A DNA stretch of 64,000 nt from Anaeromonas gelatinilytica (GCF_016820635.1 NZ_WSFU01000127.1:1-64000), one strand, 5' to 3'. Positions 54,319-63,572 are shown, counted from the stretch's first letter. Numbers and translations are program-made. The notes: generated by a model from the sequence alone, not told the origin.

Positions 54319-55281
54319 TTGAATAAGAGATTAGAATGTATAGATGCAGGTAGTGAGTATTGTCCATGCTATCTAGCAGAAACAGGAGATTGTATCACTT
54401 GTTCTATTTTGAGAGGTAAGGATTTTTGTGATTGTAATTGGCGAGGCAGTTGTATTTATAGTGAATTTGTATGGAATAATCATACAAAAAAAGATGGGCG
54501 AAAAATTTATTCAAGTAAAATAGTAGAAAAAAAATTATTAAGTAATGAAGTTTATTTACTTAAAATAGAAACTACTAAAACTTTAGCTAGGCAATTAAAA
54601 CAAATAGGTTCTTATATATTTATTAGAGGTAAAGATATGCCTCATTTTTTTGATGTTCCAATGTCAGTAATGGAATCAAATGAAAAAGAAGGATATATAT
54701 ATATATTATATAAAACATTAGGTTCAAAAACTAAAAATTTAAATTTATCTGATAAAATCTTGATAAGAGGTCCTTATTGGAATGGGATTTATGGATTAAA
54801 AAATATTAAAAAGCTACAAAATAATAATTGTTTGTTAATAGCTAGAGGTGTTGCACAATCACCAACACTTTTATTAATTAATAAAATTATTAAAAATAAT
54901 AGTGTTACTCTTATTTTAGATAAGGGAAAATTAGAAGATAATTTGATATTAGAATATTTAAAGGAAAAAGATATTGAAATTTTTTTCTTGGATACTATGA
55001 AATATGAAGGGAAAGAAAAAATAAAAGAAATATTAATTAATAAAAATATAGATTTTGTTTTTTCAGCAGGTTCAGATGTTCTTCATAAAAATATAATTGA
55101 AATAATAGATAAAATTAATTCAAATATAAAAATAGCAGCTACTAATAATAGTGAGATGTGTTGTGGAGAAGGTGTGTGTGGATCATGTTCAACTCATTTA
55201 GATGAATATGGATCTGTTAAGGGGTGTAAAACTCAAATAGATATAAGAAAGTTAATAAAAAGGAGGGTTAATATTGACTAA
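54319..55281 (+). CDS. PyrK-like iron-sulfur flavoprotein reductase
   Basis: 320 aa. A ferredoxin-reductase-like FAD/NAD module in the middle and a PyrK-type [2Fe-2S] cluster at the C-terminus (Cys281/282, 287, 290, 303 in MCCGEGVCGSCS). The first 45 residues contain eight cysteines (7, 15, 17, 25, 28, 37, 39, 45), an extension ordinary PyrK lacks. TTG 54319 follows AGGGGTG. It overlaps the next gene by 8 bp, so the two products probably form one complex. No pyrD nearby, so it is not the pyrimidine enzyme. Confidence 0.82.
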   Translation: MNKRLECIDAGSEYCPCYLAETGDCITCSILRGKDFCDCNWRGSCIYSEFVWNNHTKKDGRKIYSSKIVEKKLLSNEVYLLKIETTKTLARQLKQIGSYIFIRGKDMPHFFDVPMSVMESNEKEGYIYILYKTLGSKTKNLNLSDKILIRGPYWNGIYGLKNIKKLQNNNCLLIARGVAQSPTLLLINKIIKNNSVTLILDKGKLEDNLILEYLKEKDIEIFFLDTMKYEGKEKIKEILINKNIDFVFSAGSDVLHKNIIEIIDKINSNIKIAATNNSEMCCGEGVCGSCSTHLDEYGSVKGCKTQIDIRKLIKRRVNID

Positions 55282-56554
55282 AGTAATTGTTATTGGTGGA
55301 GGATGGGCAGGATGTTCTGCAGCAATAACTGCTAAAAAAGCCGGTGGTGATGTAACTATTATTGAAAAAACAGATATGCTTTTAGGTTTGGGAAATGTAG
55401 GAGGTATCATGAGAAATAATGGTAGATATACCGCTGCAGAAGAATCTATTGGATTAGGAGCTAAAGAACTTTTTAATATTTGTGATAAAAATTCTAGACA
55501 TAAAAATGTAGATTTTCCTGGTCACAAACATGCTTCGTTATATGATGTTAATAAAATTGAACCATTAGTAAAAAAACTCTTAAAAGATATGGATATAAAA
55601 ATTCTTATATGTAAAAGAGTAATAGATATTATAAAAACAAAAAATAAAATAGCTAAAGTTATATTATCAGATGAATCTGAATTAGAAGGAGACGTATTTA
55701 TAGAAACTACAGGTTCTACTGGTCCTATGGGAAATTGTTTGAAATATGGAAATGGATGTGCTATGTGTATATTAAGATGTCCTTCATTTGGTCCAAGAGT
55801 AAGCATTACAGAAAGATGTGGAATAGAGGATATATTAGGTCAAAGGAATAATGGTTCATATGGAGCATTTAGTGGATCATGTAAATTAAATAAAGAAACT
55901 CTTAGTTGTAACTTGAAAAAAAGATTAAATGAAGAAGGAGTTGTAATATTAAATGTTCCTAAAGAAGATGTTAATTTAGAGAAATTAGATTTAAAAGTAT
56001 GTCAACAATACTCATTAAGGGAATTTGCTGAAAAAATTATACTGTTAGATACTGGACATGCAAAATTAATGACGCCTTTTTACCCATTAGATAAATTGAG
56101 AAAAATAAAAGGATTAGAAAAAGTGAAATTTGAAGATCCTTATTCTGGAGGTATAGGGAATTCTATAAGATATTTATCTATTGCTCCTAGATATAATAAT
56201 ATGAAAGTTAAAGATATAGATAATCTTCTCTGTGGTGGGGAAAAATCAGGTTTCTTTGTAGGTCATACAGAGGCAATAGTGACGGGATCATTAGCTGGAC
56301 ATAATAGTATAAGATTAAGTTTGGGAATGCCTTTATTAGAATTACCTAGGAATCTAGCAAGTGGTGATATAATTGCTTATGCAAATGAAGAAATTAAAAC
56401 TAAAGAAGGTTTGAAGAAAAGATTTACTTTTGCAGGATCTATATATTTTGATAGAATGAAAAAAATAGGATTATATAGCACAAATAAAGAAGAGATAAAA
56501 AATAATCTTTTAAGACTTGGTTTATTGAATATTTATGAAGATAAGATAGTATGA
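55274..56554 (+). CDS. FAD-dependent oxidoreductase, GidA/TrmFO-like
   Basis: 426 aa. N-terminal FAD fold IVIGGGWAGCSAAITA (8-13 glycine loop) and a C-terminal CGGEKSGFFVGHTEAIVTGSL-like region resembling TrmFO. A cysteine cluster C155, C162, C165, C169, C182 (NGCAMCILRCPSFG) is inserted in the middle and could bind an iron-sulfur cluster or a substrate thiol. TTG 55274 follows AGGAGGG. Together with the preceding PyrK-like subunit it looks like an NAD(P)H-driven two-protein oxidoreductase. Substrate unknown. Confidence 0.78.
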   Translation: MTKVIVIGGGWAGCSAAITAKKAGGDVTIIEKTDMLLGLGNVGGIMRNNGRYTAAEESIGLGAKELFNICDKNSRHKNVDFPGHKHASLYDVNKIEPLVKKLLKDMDIKILICKRVIDIIKTKNKIAKVILSDESELEGDVFIETTGSTGPMGNCLKYGNGCAMCILRCPSFGPRVSITERCGIEDILGQRNNGSYGAFSGSCKLNKETLSCNLKKRLNEEGVVILNVPKEDVNLEKLDLKVCQQYSLREFAEKIILLDTGHAKLMTPFYPLDKLRKIKGLEKVKFEDPYSGGIGNSIRYLSIAPRYNNMKVKDIDNLLCGGEKSGFFVGHTEAIVTGSLAGHNSIRLSLGMPLLELPRNLASGDIIAYANEEIKTKEGLKKRFTFAGSIYFDRMKKIGLYSTNKEEIKNNLLRLGLLNIYEDKIV

Positions 56555-56593
56555 TATGATTAAATTAATAATTAAATAAAGAGGTAGTGTGTT

Positions 56594-57310
56594 ATGAGAT
56601 TACAAAAGTTTATGGCGAAATCAGGAGTAGCATCTAGAAGAAAATCTGAAAAAATTATTTTAGAGGGTAAAGTAGAAGTAAATGGAAAAATAATAAAAGA
56701 ATTAGGATATAAGATAAATGTAAATAAAGATATAATTAAGGTTAATGGTAAAAAAATAGAAATGGAAAAGGAAAAAAAATATATAATTATTAATAAACCT
56801 GTTGGGTACGTAACTACAGTATCTGATCAATTTAACAGAAAAACTGTTATGGATTTAATTCCTAATATAAATTTAAGATTATATCCTGTAGGAAGATTAG
56901 ATTACGATACATCTGGATTATTATTATTAACTAATGATGGAGATCTGGCTTATAAACTAACCCATCCTAGTCATGAAATAAACAAAACATATATTGCAAA
57001 AGTAAAAGGTATACCCTCAAAAGATGAATTAAATAAATTTAGAAATGGATTAAATATTGAAAACTATTTAACTTCTAAAGCTGAAATAGAAATATTAAAT
57101 AAAAATAATAATTCATCAATATTGAAAATAGTAATTCATGAAGGTAAGAATAGACAGGTTAGAAAAATGTGTGATAAAATTAATCATCCAATTATAAAAT
57201 TAAAGAGGATATGTATTGGAGATATTAAATTAGGTGATTTAAAAGAAGGAGAATATAGAGATTTGAATTCTAAAGAAATAAATTATTTTAAAAAATATAG
57301 TAAGGATTAA
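56594..57310 (+). CDS. rluB: 23S rRNA pseudouridine synthase RluB
   Basis: S4 domain (RLQKFMAKSGVASRRKSEKII) plus RsuA-family synthase domain with catalytic Asp103 in VGRLDYDTSG. The tail HEGKNRQVRKMCDKI matches RluB/RsuA. 238 aa. RluB modifies U2605 of 23S rRNA in E. coli. ATG 56594 follows AGAGGTAG. The last codons lie in the terminator. Confidence 0.94.
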   Translation: MRLQKFMAKSGVASRRKSEKIILEGKVEVNGKIIKELGYKINVNKDIIKVNGKKIEMEKEKKYIIINKPVGYVTTVSDQFNRKTVMDLIPNINLRLYPVGRLDYDTSGLLLLTNDGDLAYKLTHPSHEINKTYIAKVKGIPSKDELNKFRNGLNIENYLTSKAEIEILNKNNNSSILKIVIHEGKNRQVRKMCDKINHPIIKLKRICIGDIKLGDLKEGEYRDLNSKEINYFKKYSKD

Positions 57311-57327
57311 TCCTTACTATATTTTTT
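57291..57327 (+). terminator. Terminator overlapping the rluB end
   Basis: Perfect 16-bp stem (57291-57306 with 57311-57326) around TTAA, then T. The rluB stop is within the loop and stem edge. Confidence 0.88.
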
Positions 57328-57385
57328 GCTTTAATTATTTATTAATTTCTAATATAATGTAGTTGACTAATCAAAGGAGGTAAAA

Positions 57386-57763
57386 ATGCTATTAATAAGT
57401 GAATATGAATATAATGAATGTAAAATTTTTTTAGACAAATATTATTTAGGAAATATTAATAAGAAAAAGGATATTATTTTGATAGCAGAAGAAGAAAATG
57501 AAAAAATAGGATATATAATATTAGAAGTAAAATGTCAATTAGCTGAAATAAAAGAATTATTTGTTTTAGAAAAGTTTAGAAATATGAAATTAGGAGAAGG
57601 TTTATTAAGATCTTCACTAAATCTTTTGAGATTAAGAAATATTAACAAAGTAGTTTATAAATATGATTGTAATTACTTGATTAATAAGGGTTTTATAGTA
57701 AAAAAGAATTTTTTAGAATGCAATATTGAAGATTTCTTTTTAAAGAATAACTGTAAAAGGTGA
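57386..57763 (+). CDS. GNAT-family N-acetyltransferase
   Basis: 125 aa. Central beta strand IGYIILEVK, then LAEIKELFVLEKFRNMKLGEGLL with the acetyl-CoA loop (RxxxxGxG/L pattern), and a final strand NYLINKGFIV. Short but complete for a GNAT. ATG 57386 follows AAGGAGGT. Its stop overlaps the mnmM ribosome-binding site. Acceptor unknown; tRNA or protein modification is possible by neighbourhood. Confidence 0.82.
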   Translation: MLLISEYEYNECKIFLDKYYLGNINKKKDIILIAEEENEKIGYIILEVKCQLAEIKELFVLEKFRNMKLGEGLLRSSLNLLRLRNINKVVYKYDCNYLINKGFIVKKNFLECNIEDFFLKNNCKR

Positions 57764-57768
57764 TATTT

Positions 57769-58344
57769 ATGAGTAAAAAATATTTGACTAAAGCAACAGA
57801 TTTAGCAAAATATATAATTGATAAAAAGTTAAAAGAAGGTATGATTGCAGTAGATGCAACTGTTGGTAATGGTAATGACACACTAGAATTAGCTAAAAGA
57901 ATTGGAACTAGTGGTAAGGTTTTTGGATTTGATATTCAAAAATTAGCTATAGAAAATACTAAAGATTTATTAGTTAAAAATAATATGGAAGATAGAGTAC
58001 AATTAATATGTGATTCTCATGAAAACTTATTACAGTATATTGACCAAAAAATTGATATTGCTATTTTTAATTTAGGATATTTACCTAAGGGAGATCATTC
58101 TATAATAACAAAGCCTGAATCTACTATTAAAGGCATGGAATGTATACTGGATAATTTAAATGAAAAAGGTATATTAATTGTAGTGGTTTATTATGGACAT
58201 GTTGGAGGACAAGAAGAAAAAGAAGAAGTAGAAAAGTATTTAGAAACTTTAAATCAAAAGAGATTTACAGTACTTAAGATGGACTTTATTAATCAAAAAA
58301 ACAATCCACCTTTTGTACTTTGTATAGAAAAAGATAACTTCTAA
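57769..58344 (+). CDS. mnmM: tRNA methyltransferase MnmM (YtqB)
   Basis: Class I SAM methyltransferase of the YtqB group, recently identified as MnmM, which methylates the aminomethyl group of nm5s2U at the tRNA wobble position in Gram-positives. SAM loop VDATVGNGNDTLELA and catalytic-region NLGYLPKGDHSI are diagnostic. 191 aa from ATG 57769 behind AAAGGTGA; ATG 57760 overlaps it. Confidence 0.9.
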   Translation: MSKKYLTKATDLAKYIIDKKLKEGMIAVDATVGNGNDTLELAKRIGTSGKVFGFDIQKLAIENTKDLLVKNNMEDRVQLICDSHENLLQYIDQKIDIAIFNLGYLPKGDHSIITKPESTIKGMECILDNLNEKGILIVVVYYGHVGGQEEKEEVEKYLETLNQKRFTVLKMDFINQKNNPPFVLCIEKDNF

Positions 58345-58356
58345 AGGAGGTTTATT

Positions 58357-59754
58357 ATGTCAAAAGTTAGATTTACAGAAACTATTTTTAGAGATGCTCA
58401 TCAATCTTTAATGGCAACTAGAATGAAAACCGATGAAATGTTACCTATTGCTGAAAAATTAGACAATGTAGGATATCATTCATTAGAAGTATGGGGAGGA
58501 GCTACATTTGATGCATCTTTGAGATTTTTAAATGAAGATCCATGGGAAAGATTAAGAAAGTTAAGAAGAACTATAAAAAATACTAAATTACAAATGCTAT
58601 TAAGAGGACAAAACTTATTGGGGTATAAAAATTATCCAGATGATGTTGTAGAAGAATTTGTTAAAAAAGCAATATATAATGGAATTGATATAATACGTAT
58701 ATTTGATGCGTTAAATGACACAAGGAATCTTAAAACAGCTTTAAAAACCACAAAGGAAGCAGGAGGTCATGCTCAAACTGCAATATCTTTTACTACTAGT
58801 CCTGTACATAATACAGATTACTATTTAAAATTAGCTAAAGAAATGGAAGAAATGGGTTCGGATTCAATATGCATTAAAGATATGTCCGGTATATTATTAC
58901 CTTATAATGCTTATACTTTAATAAAAAAATTAAAAGAAACTATTAATATACCTATACAACTTCATTCTCACTTTACAAGCGGAATTGCAAACCAAACATA
59001 TATGAAAGCAATAGAAGCAGGCGTTGATATAATTGACACAGCTTTATCTCCTTTAGGTAATGGAACAAGTCAACCTGCTACAGAACCTATGGTAGCTGCG
59101 TTAGAAGGATCTGGAAGAGAACCAGAATTTGATTTGAATAAATTAAATGAGATTGCTGAATATTTTGCAAAAATTCGAGACAAATATCAAAATGAAGGTA
59201 TATTAAAAGATAAAGTATTAAGAGTTGAACCAAAAACTTTGATATATCAAGTTCCTGGTGGTATGTTATCAAATCTTGTTTCACAATTAGAACAACAAGG
59301 ATCAATAGATAAGTTTCAAGAAGTTTTAGAGGAAGTACCTAGGGTAAGAGAAGATCTTGGTTATCCTCCTTTAGTTACACCAATGAGTCAAATGGTAGGA
59401 ACGCAATCAGTATTTAATGTTATATTAGGAGAAAGATATAAAATGGTACCTTCTGAAATAAAAAATTATGTAAAAGGTTTATATGGTAAATCTACTGTAG
59501 AAATAAAGGATAATATTAAGGAAAAAATAATAGAAGACGAAAAAGTATATACTGGAAGACCTGCAGATTTATTAGAACCTCAATTAGCTAATTATAGAGA
59601 TGAAATTAGAGAATATATAGAACAAGAAGAAGATATTTTATCCTATGCTTTATTTCCACAGGTTGCATTGAGGTATTTTCAATATAGGCAGGCACAAAGA
59701 TATAATATAGATAATGATTTATTAAATAAAGAAGATAAGACATATCCAGTATAA
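58357..59754 (+). CDS. oadA: Carboxyltransferase (OadA / PycB N-part)
   Basis: 465 aa TIM-barrel carboxyltransferase. FRDAHQSLMATRMKTDEM, the carbamyl-Lys segment SICIKDMSG, metal ligands LHSHFTSG and the PATEPMVAAL stretch are typical of oxaloacetate decarboxylase alpha or pyruvate carboxylase B. It ends after the post-barrel helical domain with no biotinyl domain or AMKM motif, like the transcarboxylase 5S subunit, so a separate biotin carrier is needed elsewhere. ATG 58357 follows AAGGAGGT. Confidence 0.92.
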   Translation: MSKVRFTETIFRDAHQSLMATRMKTDEMLPIAEKLDNVGYHSLEVWGGATFDASLRFLNEDPWERLRKLRRTIKNTKLQMLLRGQNLLGYKNYPDDVVEEFVKKAIYNGIDIIRIFDALNDTRNLKTALKTTKEAGGHAQTAISFTTSPVHNTDYYLKLAKEMEEMGSDSICIKDMSGILLPYNAYTLIKKLKETINIPIQLHSHFTSGIANQTYMKAIEAGVDIIDTALSPLGNGTSQPATEPMVAALEGSGREPEFDLNKLNEIAEYFAKIRDKYQNEGILKDKVLRVEPKTLIYQVPGGMLSNLVSQLEQQGSIDKFQEVLEEVPRVREDLGYPPLVTPMSQMVGTQSVFNVILGERYKMVPSEIKNYVKGLYGKSTVEIKDNIKEKIIEDEKVYTGRPADLLEPQLANYRDEIREYIEQEEDILSYALFPQVALRYFQYRQAQRYNIDNDLLNKEDKTYPV

Positions 59755-59770
59755 TTTTTTAATAAAGTTT

Positions 59771-59812
59771 ATCATAAAGCTTTAAAACAATATTGTTTTA
59801 AAGCTTTATGAT
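59771..59812. terminator. Bidirectional terminator between oadA and unknown
   Basis: Perfect 19-bp stem (59771-59789 with 59794-59812) around ATAT, between two convergent genes. It contains the HindIII-like AAGCTT core on each arm. Confidence 0.85.
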
Positions 59813-60451
59813 TTAGCATTTTAAATGAAGAATGATTTTGTTTGGACGATTACTTGTATAATTTATTATTTTAACTTTACTGTTTTTATTAATTATGCTA
59901 TTACATTTTAGACATAAGTAATTATTTTTTTTCATTCTATCATAAGTAATTTCTAATTTTATATCTTTGTATTTTTGCCAGCTTTTCCAGCCAACTTTAC
60001 ATAATTTTTTTCTGTTTTCATAATCTGCATAGACCCATTTTAAAATTCTATGAAAATGGAATGGATATTTAGTATAATTAATAAATTCTTGTGGAAATCC
60101 TAAGGAAAGAGTATAATCTTCAAAAGATTTTTCTATTTTAGTTTGTAATGGATCGCTTATTTTAGTATTTGTAAAATTATAATGATTTTTTTTAAACCAT
60201 TTACGAAGTTTATCAAACATATAACCTCTACATATAAGTATTTCTTCATCTTTTGATACATTTAACAAATTTAGTAGTTCAATGGTTATATTAATGACAT
60301 AATCTAAATATTTTTTTTGTTTGAAATTTTCATAATTATATAATTCTAAAGGTATAATTTTATAGTGGTATTCTTTGGTGTTTGAACGCATAGCTCCAAT
60401 AATTGTGCCACCTATTAAACTGCCACTACCAGCATCGTCAATTTGTATCAT
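59813..60451 (-). CDS. Conserved-looking protein, possible RNase H-like fold
   Basis: 212 aa on the minus strand. It starts MIQIDDAGSGSLIGGTIIGAM, reminiscent of the first strand of RNase H-fold enzymes (an acidic residue followed by a glycine-rich turn, as in RNase HII DEAGRG), but no further catalytic residues can be placed. Central region is basic and aromatic (FHRILKWVYADYENRKK). The end has a CxxC pair (YLCLKCNSI) and a final Cys, a possible small zinc ribbon. ATG 60451 follows GAGGTGA. Not recognised with confidence. Confidence 0.7.
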   Translation of the reverse strand: MIQIDDAGSGSLIGGTIIGAMRSNTKEYHYKIIPLELYNYENFKQKKYLDYVINITIELLNLLNVSKDEEILICRGYMFDKLRKWFKKNHYNFTNTKISDPLQTKIEKSFEDYTLSLGFPQEFINYTKYPFHFHRILKWVYADYENRKKLCKVGWKSWQKYKDIKLEITYDRMKKNNYLCLKCNSIINKNSKVKIINYTSNRPNKIILHLKC

Positions 60452-60520
60452 AATATCACCTCAAGTTTATTTGCGTTTATTATTTACAAATAATAATTAT
60501 TATATTAAGGAGAGATGAAA

Positions 60521-61270
60521 ATGAATATATTAATAACTAATGATGATGGAATAAATGCTATTGGAATACGAATTTTAGCAAAAGAGTTATCTAATATAGG
60601 AAAAGTTACCATAGTAGCTCCCGATAGAGAAAGAAGTGCATCAGGACATTCTATTACTCTTCATTCGCCTTTAAGAATAGTGAAAACAGATATAGATGAT
60701 AGAGTGGAAGCGTATATGGTTTCTGGAACACCTAATGATTGTATAAAAATTGCTTTAGAATCAATTTTAGATAAAAAACCCGATTTAATTGTATCAGGAA
60801 TCAATAATGGAGCTAATTTAGGTACAGATATTTTATATTCTGGAACTGTTTCTGCTGCAATAGAAGGAGGTATGCATAATATAAGATCAATTGCAATATC
60901 AGCTTCGTATGATGAAAATAAAATCAACTATGAAGGAGCTAAGTATTATTCTTGCAAATTAATAAATTTTATTATGAATTTAAAAGATGGATTAATATTT
61001 AATGTTAATATTCCATCAATAAATAAGGAGGATATAAAAGGCATTTTAATGACTGAATTAGGAATAAGAAAATATAAAAATAAATATTTAAAAAGAGAAG
61101 ATCCTATGGGTAAAAATTATTATTGGTTAGATGGTGAATTAATGGACATTAAAAATAAAATAAATAGTGATATAAAAGCTATTGAAAATAAATATATTTC
61201 AATAACTCCCTTATATTTTGATTTAACAGATTATAAAAGTTTAGAAAAACTAAAAAAAGAAAATATATAA
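60521..61270 (+). CDS. surE: 5'/3'-nucleotidase SurE
   Basis: Metal-dependent nucleoside monophosphatase. NILITNDDGINAIGI (metal Asp-Asp), APDRERSASGHSIT, SGTPNDC and SGINNGANLGTDILYSGTVSAA are complete. 249 aa. ATG 60521 lies seven bases after AGGAGA; ATG 60515 is too close. It is divergent from the preceding gene. Confidence 0.96.
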   Translation: MNILITNDDGINAIGIRILAKELSNIGKVTIVAPDRERSASGHSITLHSPLRIVKTDIDDRVEAYMVSGTPNDCIKIALESILDKKPDLIVSGINNGANLGTDILYSGTVSAAIEGGMHNIRSIAISASYDENKINYEGAKYYSCKLINFIMNLKDGLIFNVNIPSINKEDIKGILMTELGIRKYKNKYLKREDPMGKNYYWLDGELMDIKNKINSDIKAIENKYISITPLYFDLTDYKSLEKLKKENI

Positions 61271-61296
61271 TTATAAATTCTTTAATATTGCATAAT

Positions 61297-61353
61297 ATGA
61301 AATATAACTTGCAAATCGCCAAAATTTTTTAATAAAATGAAATATAAATTGCA
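61297..61353 (+). repeat. Two 17-bp direct repeats, possible operator
   Basis: ATGAAATATAACTTGCA (61297-61313) and ATGAAATATAAATTGCA (61337-61353), one mismatch, 40 bp apart (about four helix turns). The second copy overlaps the -35 of the kor promoter. Confidence 0.65.
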
Positions 61354-61377
61354 GACTTTTAATTACTTTGGTATTAT
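61349..61377 (+). promoter_or_regulatory. Sigma-A promoter of the kor operon
   Basis: TTGCAG (61349-61354), 17-bp spacer, TATTAT (61372-61377), 28 bp before korD. The -35 lies within the second direct repeat. Confidence 0.6.
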
Positions 61378-61405
61378 TTAGTTAGAAAAATTTAAAGGGG
61401 GCTTT

Positions 61406-61621
61406 ATGGTGGCCACAAAAATAGGCAAAAAATTAAATGTTGACAATGAGTGGTGCAAAGGTTGTGGAATTTGTGTTGAATTTTGTCCAAAAGATGTTTT
61501 GGAGATGAAAAATGGAATCGTAAATATAAGAGATATAGAGTTATGTATTCAATGTGGGCAATGTGAATTAAGGTGTCCTGATTATGCAATATACTTAGAA
61601 GGAGATGATAGGAATGAATAA
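61406..61621 (+). CDS. korD: 2-Oxoacid:ferredoxin oxidoreductase delta subunit
   Basis: 71-aa ferredoxin-like subunit with two [4Fe-4S] motifs, CKGCGICVEFCP and CIQCGQCELRCP. It passes electrons from the TPP-bearing subunits to ferredoxin. ATG 61406 follows AAAGGGG. It overlaps korA by 8 bp. First gene of korDABC. Confidence 0.94.
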   Translation: MVATKIGKKLNVDNEWCKGCGICVEFCPKDVLEMKNGIVNIRDIELCIQCGQCELRCPDYAIYLEGDDRNE

Positions 61622-62768
61622 TAAGGCAAAGCTTATGCAAGGAAATGAAGCTTGTGTAGAAGGAGCTTTAGCTGCTGGTATGCAATTTTATGCAGGATAT
61701 CCTATAACTCCATCTACAGAAATTGCAGAAATTTCAGCATTAAAATTACCTAAGATTGGTGGTAAATTTATTCAGATGGAAGATGAAATATCAAGCATGG
61801 CAGCTATAATAGGAGCATCATTAGCTGGCAAGAAATCTATGACTGCTACTAGTGGTCCAGGTTTTTCTTTAAAACAAGAAAACATTGGATATGCGGCAAT
61901 AACGGAAGTTCCTTGTGTTATAGTTAATGTGCAGAGGGGAGGTCCTAGTACTGGATTACCAACATCTCCATCACAAGGTGATGTTATGCAAGCAAGATGG
62001 GGCACGCATGGAGATCATCCAGTTATCGCTTTAACACCAGCATCAGTAAAAGAAACTTTTGATTTAACGGTAAAAGCTTTTAATTATGCTGAAAAATACA
62101 GAACACCTGTTATGTTAATTTTAGATGAAGTTATTGGACATTTAAGAGAAAAAGTTGAAACACCAAATAAAGATGAAGCAGAAATTATAGATAGAGTCAA
62201 ACCTACTTGTGACCCTAAAGATTATAATCCTTATGAAGTAGAAGATGGAGATATTGTTCCTAGAATGGCTTCTTTTGGGGACGGATATAGATATCATGTT
62301 ACAGGATTAGTTCATGACAAAACTGGCTTTCCAAGTAATGATTCTACTATTGCTGAAAATTTAGTAAATAGATTAATGAATAAAATAGGGGATAATATAG
62401 ATGATATATCTAATTTTGAAGAATATGTGTTAGATGATGCAGATATAGCTATAATTGCATATGGAAGTACTGCTAGGTCTGCAAAAAGTGCTATTCAGTC
62501 AGCTAGAGAACAAGGGATTAAAGTTGGGTTATTTAGACCTGTGACTATATGGCCTTTTTTAGATAAACAAATAAGACACTTAACAAATAAAATAAAAAAG
62601 GTTATAGTGGTAGAAATGAATTTAGGACAATATGTTTTAGAAGTTGAACGTGTAGCTAATAAAGATTGTGAAGTATTTAGATATGGTAGAGTTAATGGAC
62701 GATTGATTACTCCAGATGAAATATTGGAGAAGATTAAGGGGGATGTATTATGCCTAGCAAATTGTTAG
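61614..62768 (+). CDS. korA: 2-Oxoacid:ferredoxin oxidoreductase alpha subunit
   Basis: 384 aa. AGYPITPSTEIAE (pyrimidine-binding half of TPP), GGPSTGLPTSPSQGDVMQARWG and the C-terminal VVEMNLGQYVLEVER domain match the KorA/VorB type. Anaerobes use it to oxidise or make 2-oxoglutarate or branched-chain 2-oxoacids; substrate cannot be fixed from sequence. ATG 61614 lies nine bases after AAGGAG. Confidence 0.95.
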   Translation: MNNKAKLMQGNEACVEGALAAGMQFYAGYPITPSTEIAEISALKLPKIGGKFIQMEDEISSMAAIIGASLAGKKSMTATSGPGFSLKQENIGYAAITEVPCVIVNVQRGGPSTGLPTSPSQGDVMQARWGTHGDHPVIALTPASVKETFDLTVKAFNYAEKYRTPVMLILDEVIGHLREKVETPNKDEAEIIDRVKPTCDPKDYNPYEVEDGDIVPRMASFGDGYRYHVTGLVHDKTGFPSNDSTIAENLVNRLMNKIGDNIDDISNFEEYVLDDADIAIIAYGSTARSAKSAIQSAREQGIKVGLFRPVTIWPFLDKQIRHLTNKIKKVIVVEMNLGQYVLEVERVANKDCEVFRYGRVNGRLITPDEILEKIKGDVLCLANC

Positions 62769-63571
62769 ATAAATATTTTAGAATGGATAAATTACCCCAT
62801 ATATGGTGTCCTGGTTGTGGTCATGGTATTATAATGAAAGCTATAGTAGATGCTATAGATAAAATGGGATTAGAGAAAGATAAGGTATGTATAGTATCAG
62901 GAATAGGTTGTTCCTCTAGAGCTCCAGGATATATGGATTTCAATACACTTCATACTACTCATGGTAGAGCACTAGCTTTTGCAACAGGTATTAAAATGGC
63001 TAATCCTGAATTGCACGTAATAGTAGTAACTGGGGATGGAGATAGTGCTGCAATAGGTGGAAATCATCTTATTCATGCTTCTAGAAGAAATATTGATATT
63101 ACGACTATAATATTTAATAATAATATTTATGGAATGACAGGAGGACAATATTCTCCAACTACTCCTACAGGTGAAAAAGGAACTACTGCACCTTATGGAA
63201 ATATTGATAAAGATTTTGATTTATGTAAGTTGTCAAAGGCTGCTGGTGCTACGTATGTAGGTAGGGCTACTGCATATCATGCTAAAATGATTAAAGATTT
63301 AACAATAAAAGGGATACAAAATAAAGGATTTTCAATAATAGAATCATTAAGTGTATGTCCAACCTATTATGGAAGAAAGAATAAAAAAGGTGATTCTCCT
63401 GATATGATGAAAACCTTAAAAAATAATACGGTAAATATTAAGGCAGTAGATAAACTTGATAAGAATAAATTAGAAAATAAAATAATTATAGGTGAATTAT
63501 ATAGTAGTAAGGAAGATGAATACACAGAGAGTTACCAAAAAATTATTGATAGTATGCAAGAGGGGAGATAA
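62750..63571 (+). CDS. korB: 2-Oxoacid:ferredoxin oxidoreductase beta subunit
   Basis: 273 aa. CPGCGHGI (a cluster or TPP-site Cys pair), GIGCSSRAPGYMDFNT and the TPP motif GDGDSAAIGGNHLIHASRRNI with NNNIYGMTGGQ. ATG 62750 follows AAGGGGG and overlaps korA by 19 bp, which implies tight coupling. Confidence 0.95.
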   Translation: MPSKLLDKYFRMDKLPHIWCPGCGHGIIMKAIVDAIDKMGLEKDKVCIVSGIGCSSRAPGYMDFNTLHTTHGRALAFATGIKMANPELHVIVVTGDGDSAAIGGNHLIHASRRNIDITTIIFNNNIYGMTGGQYSPTTPTGEKGTTAPYGNIDKDFDLCKLSKAAGATYVGRATAYHAKMIKDLTIKGIQNKGFSIIESLSVCPTYYGRKNKKGDSPDMMKTLKNNTVNIKAVDKLDKNKLENKIIIGELYSSKEDEYTESYQKIIDSMQEGR

Positions 63572-63572
63572 T

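Noticed and set aside
61404-61640. Minus-strand His/Leu-rich ORF opposite korD
   Set aside because: Shadow of the ferredoxin cysteine codons.
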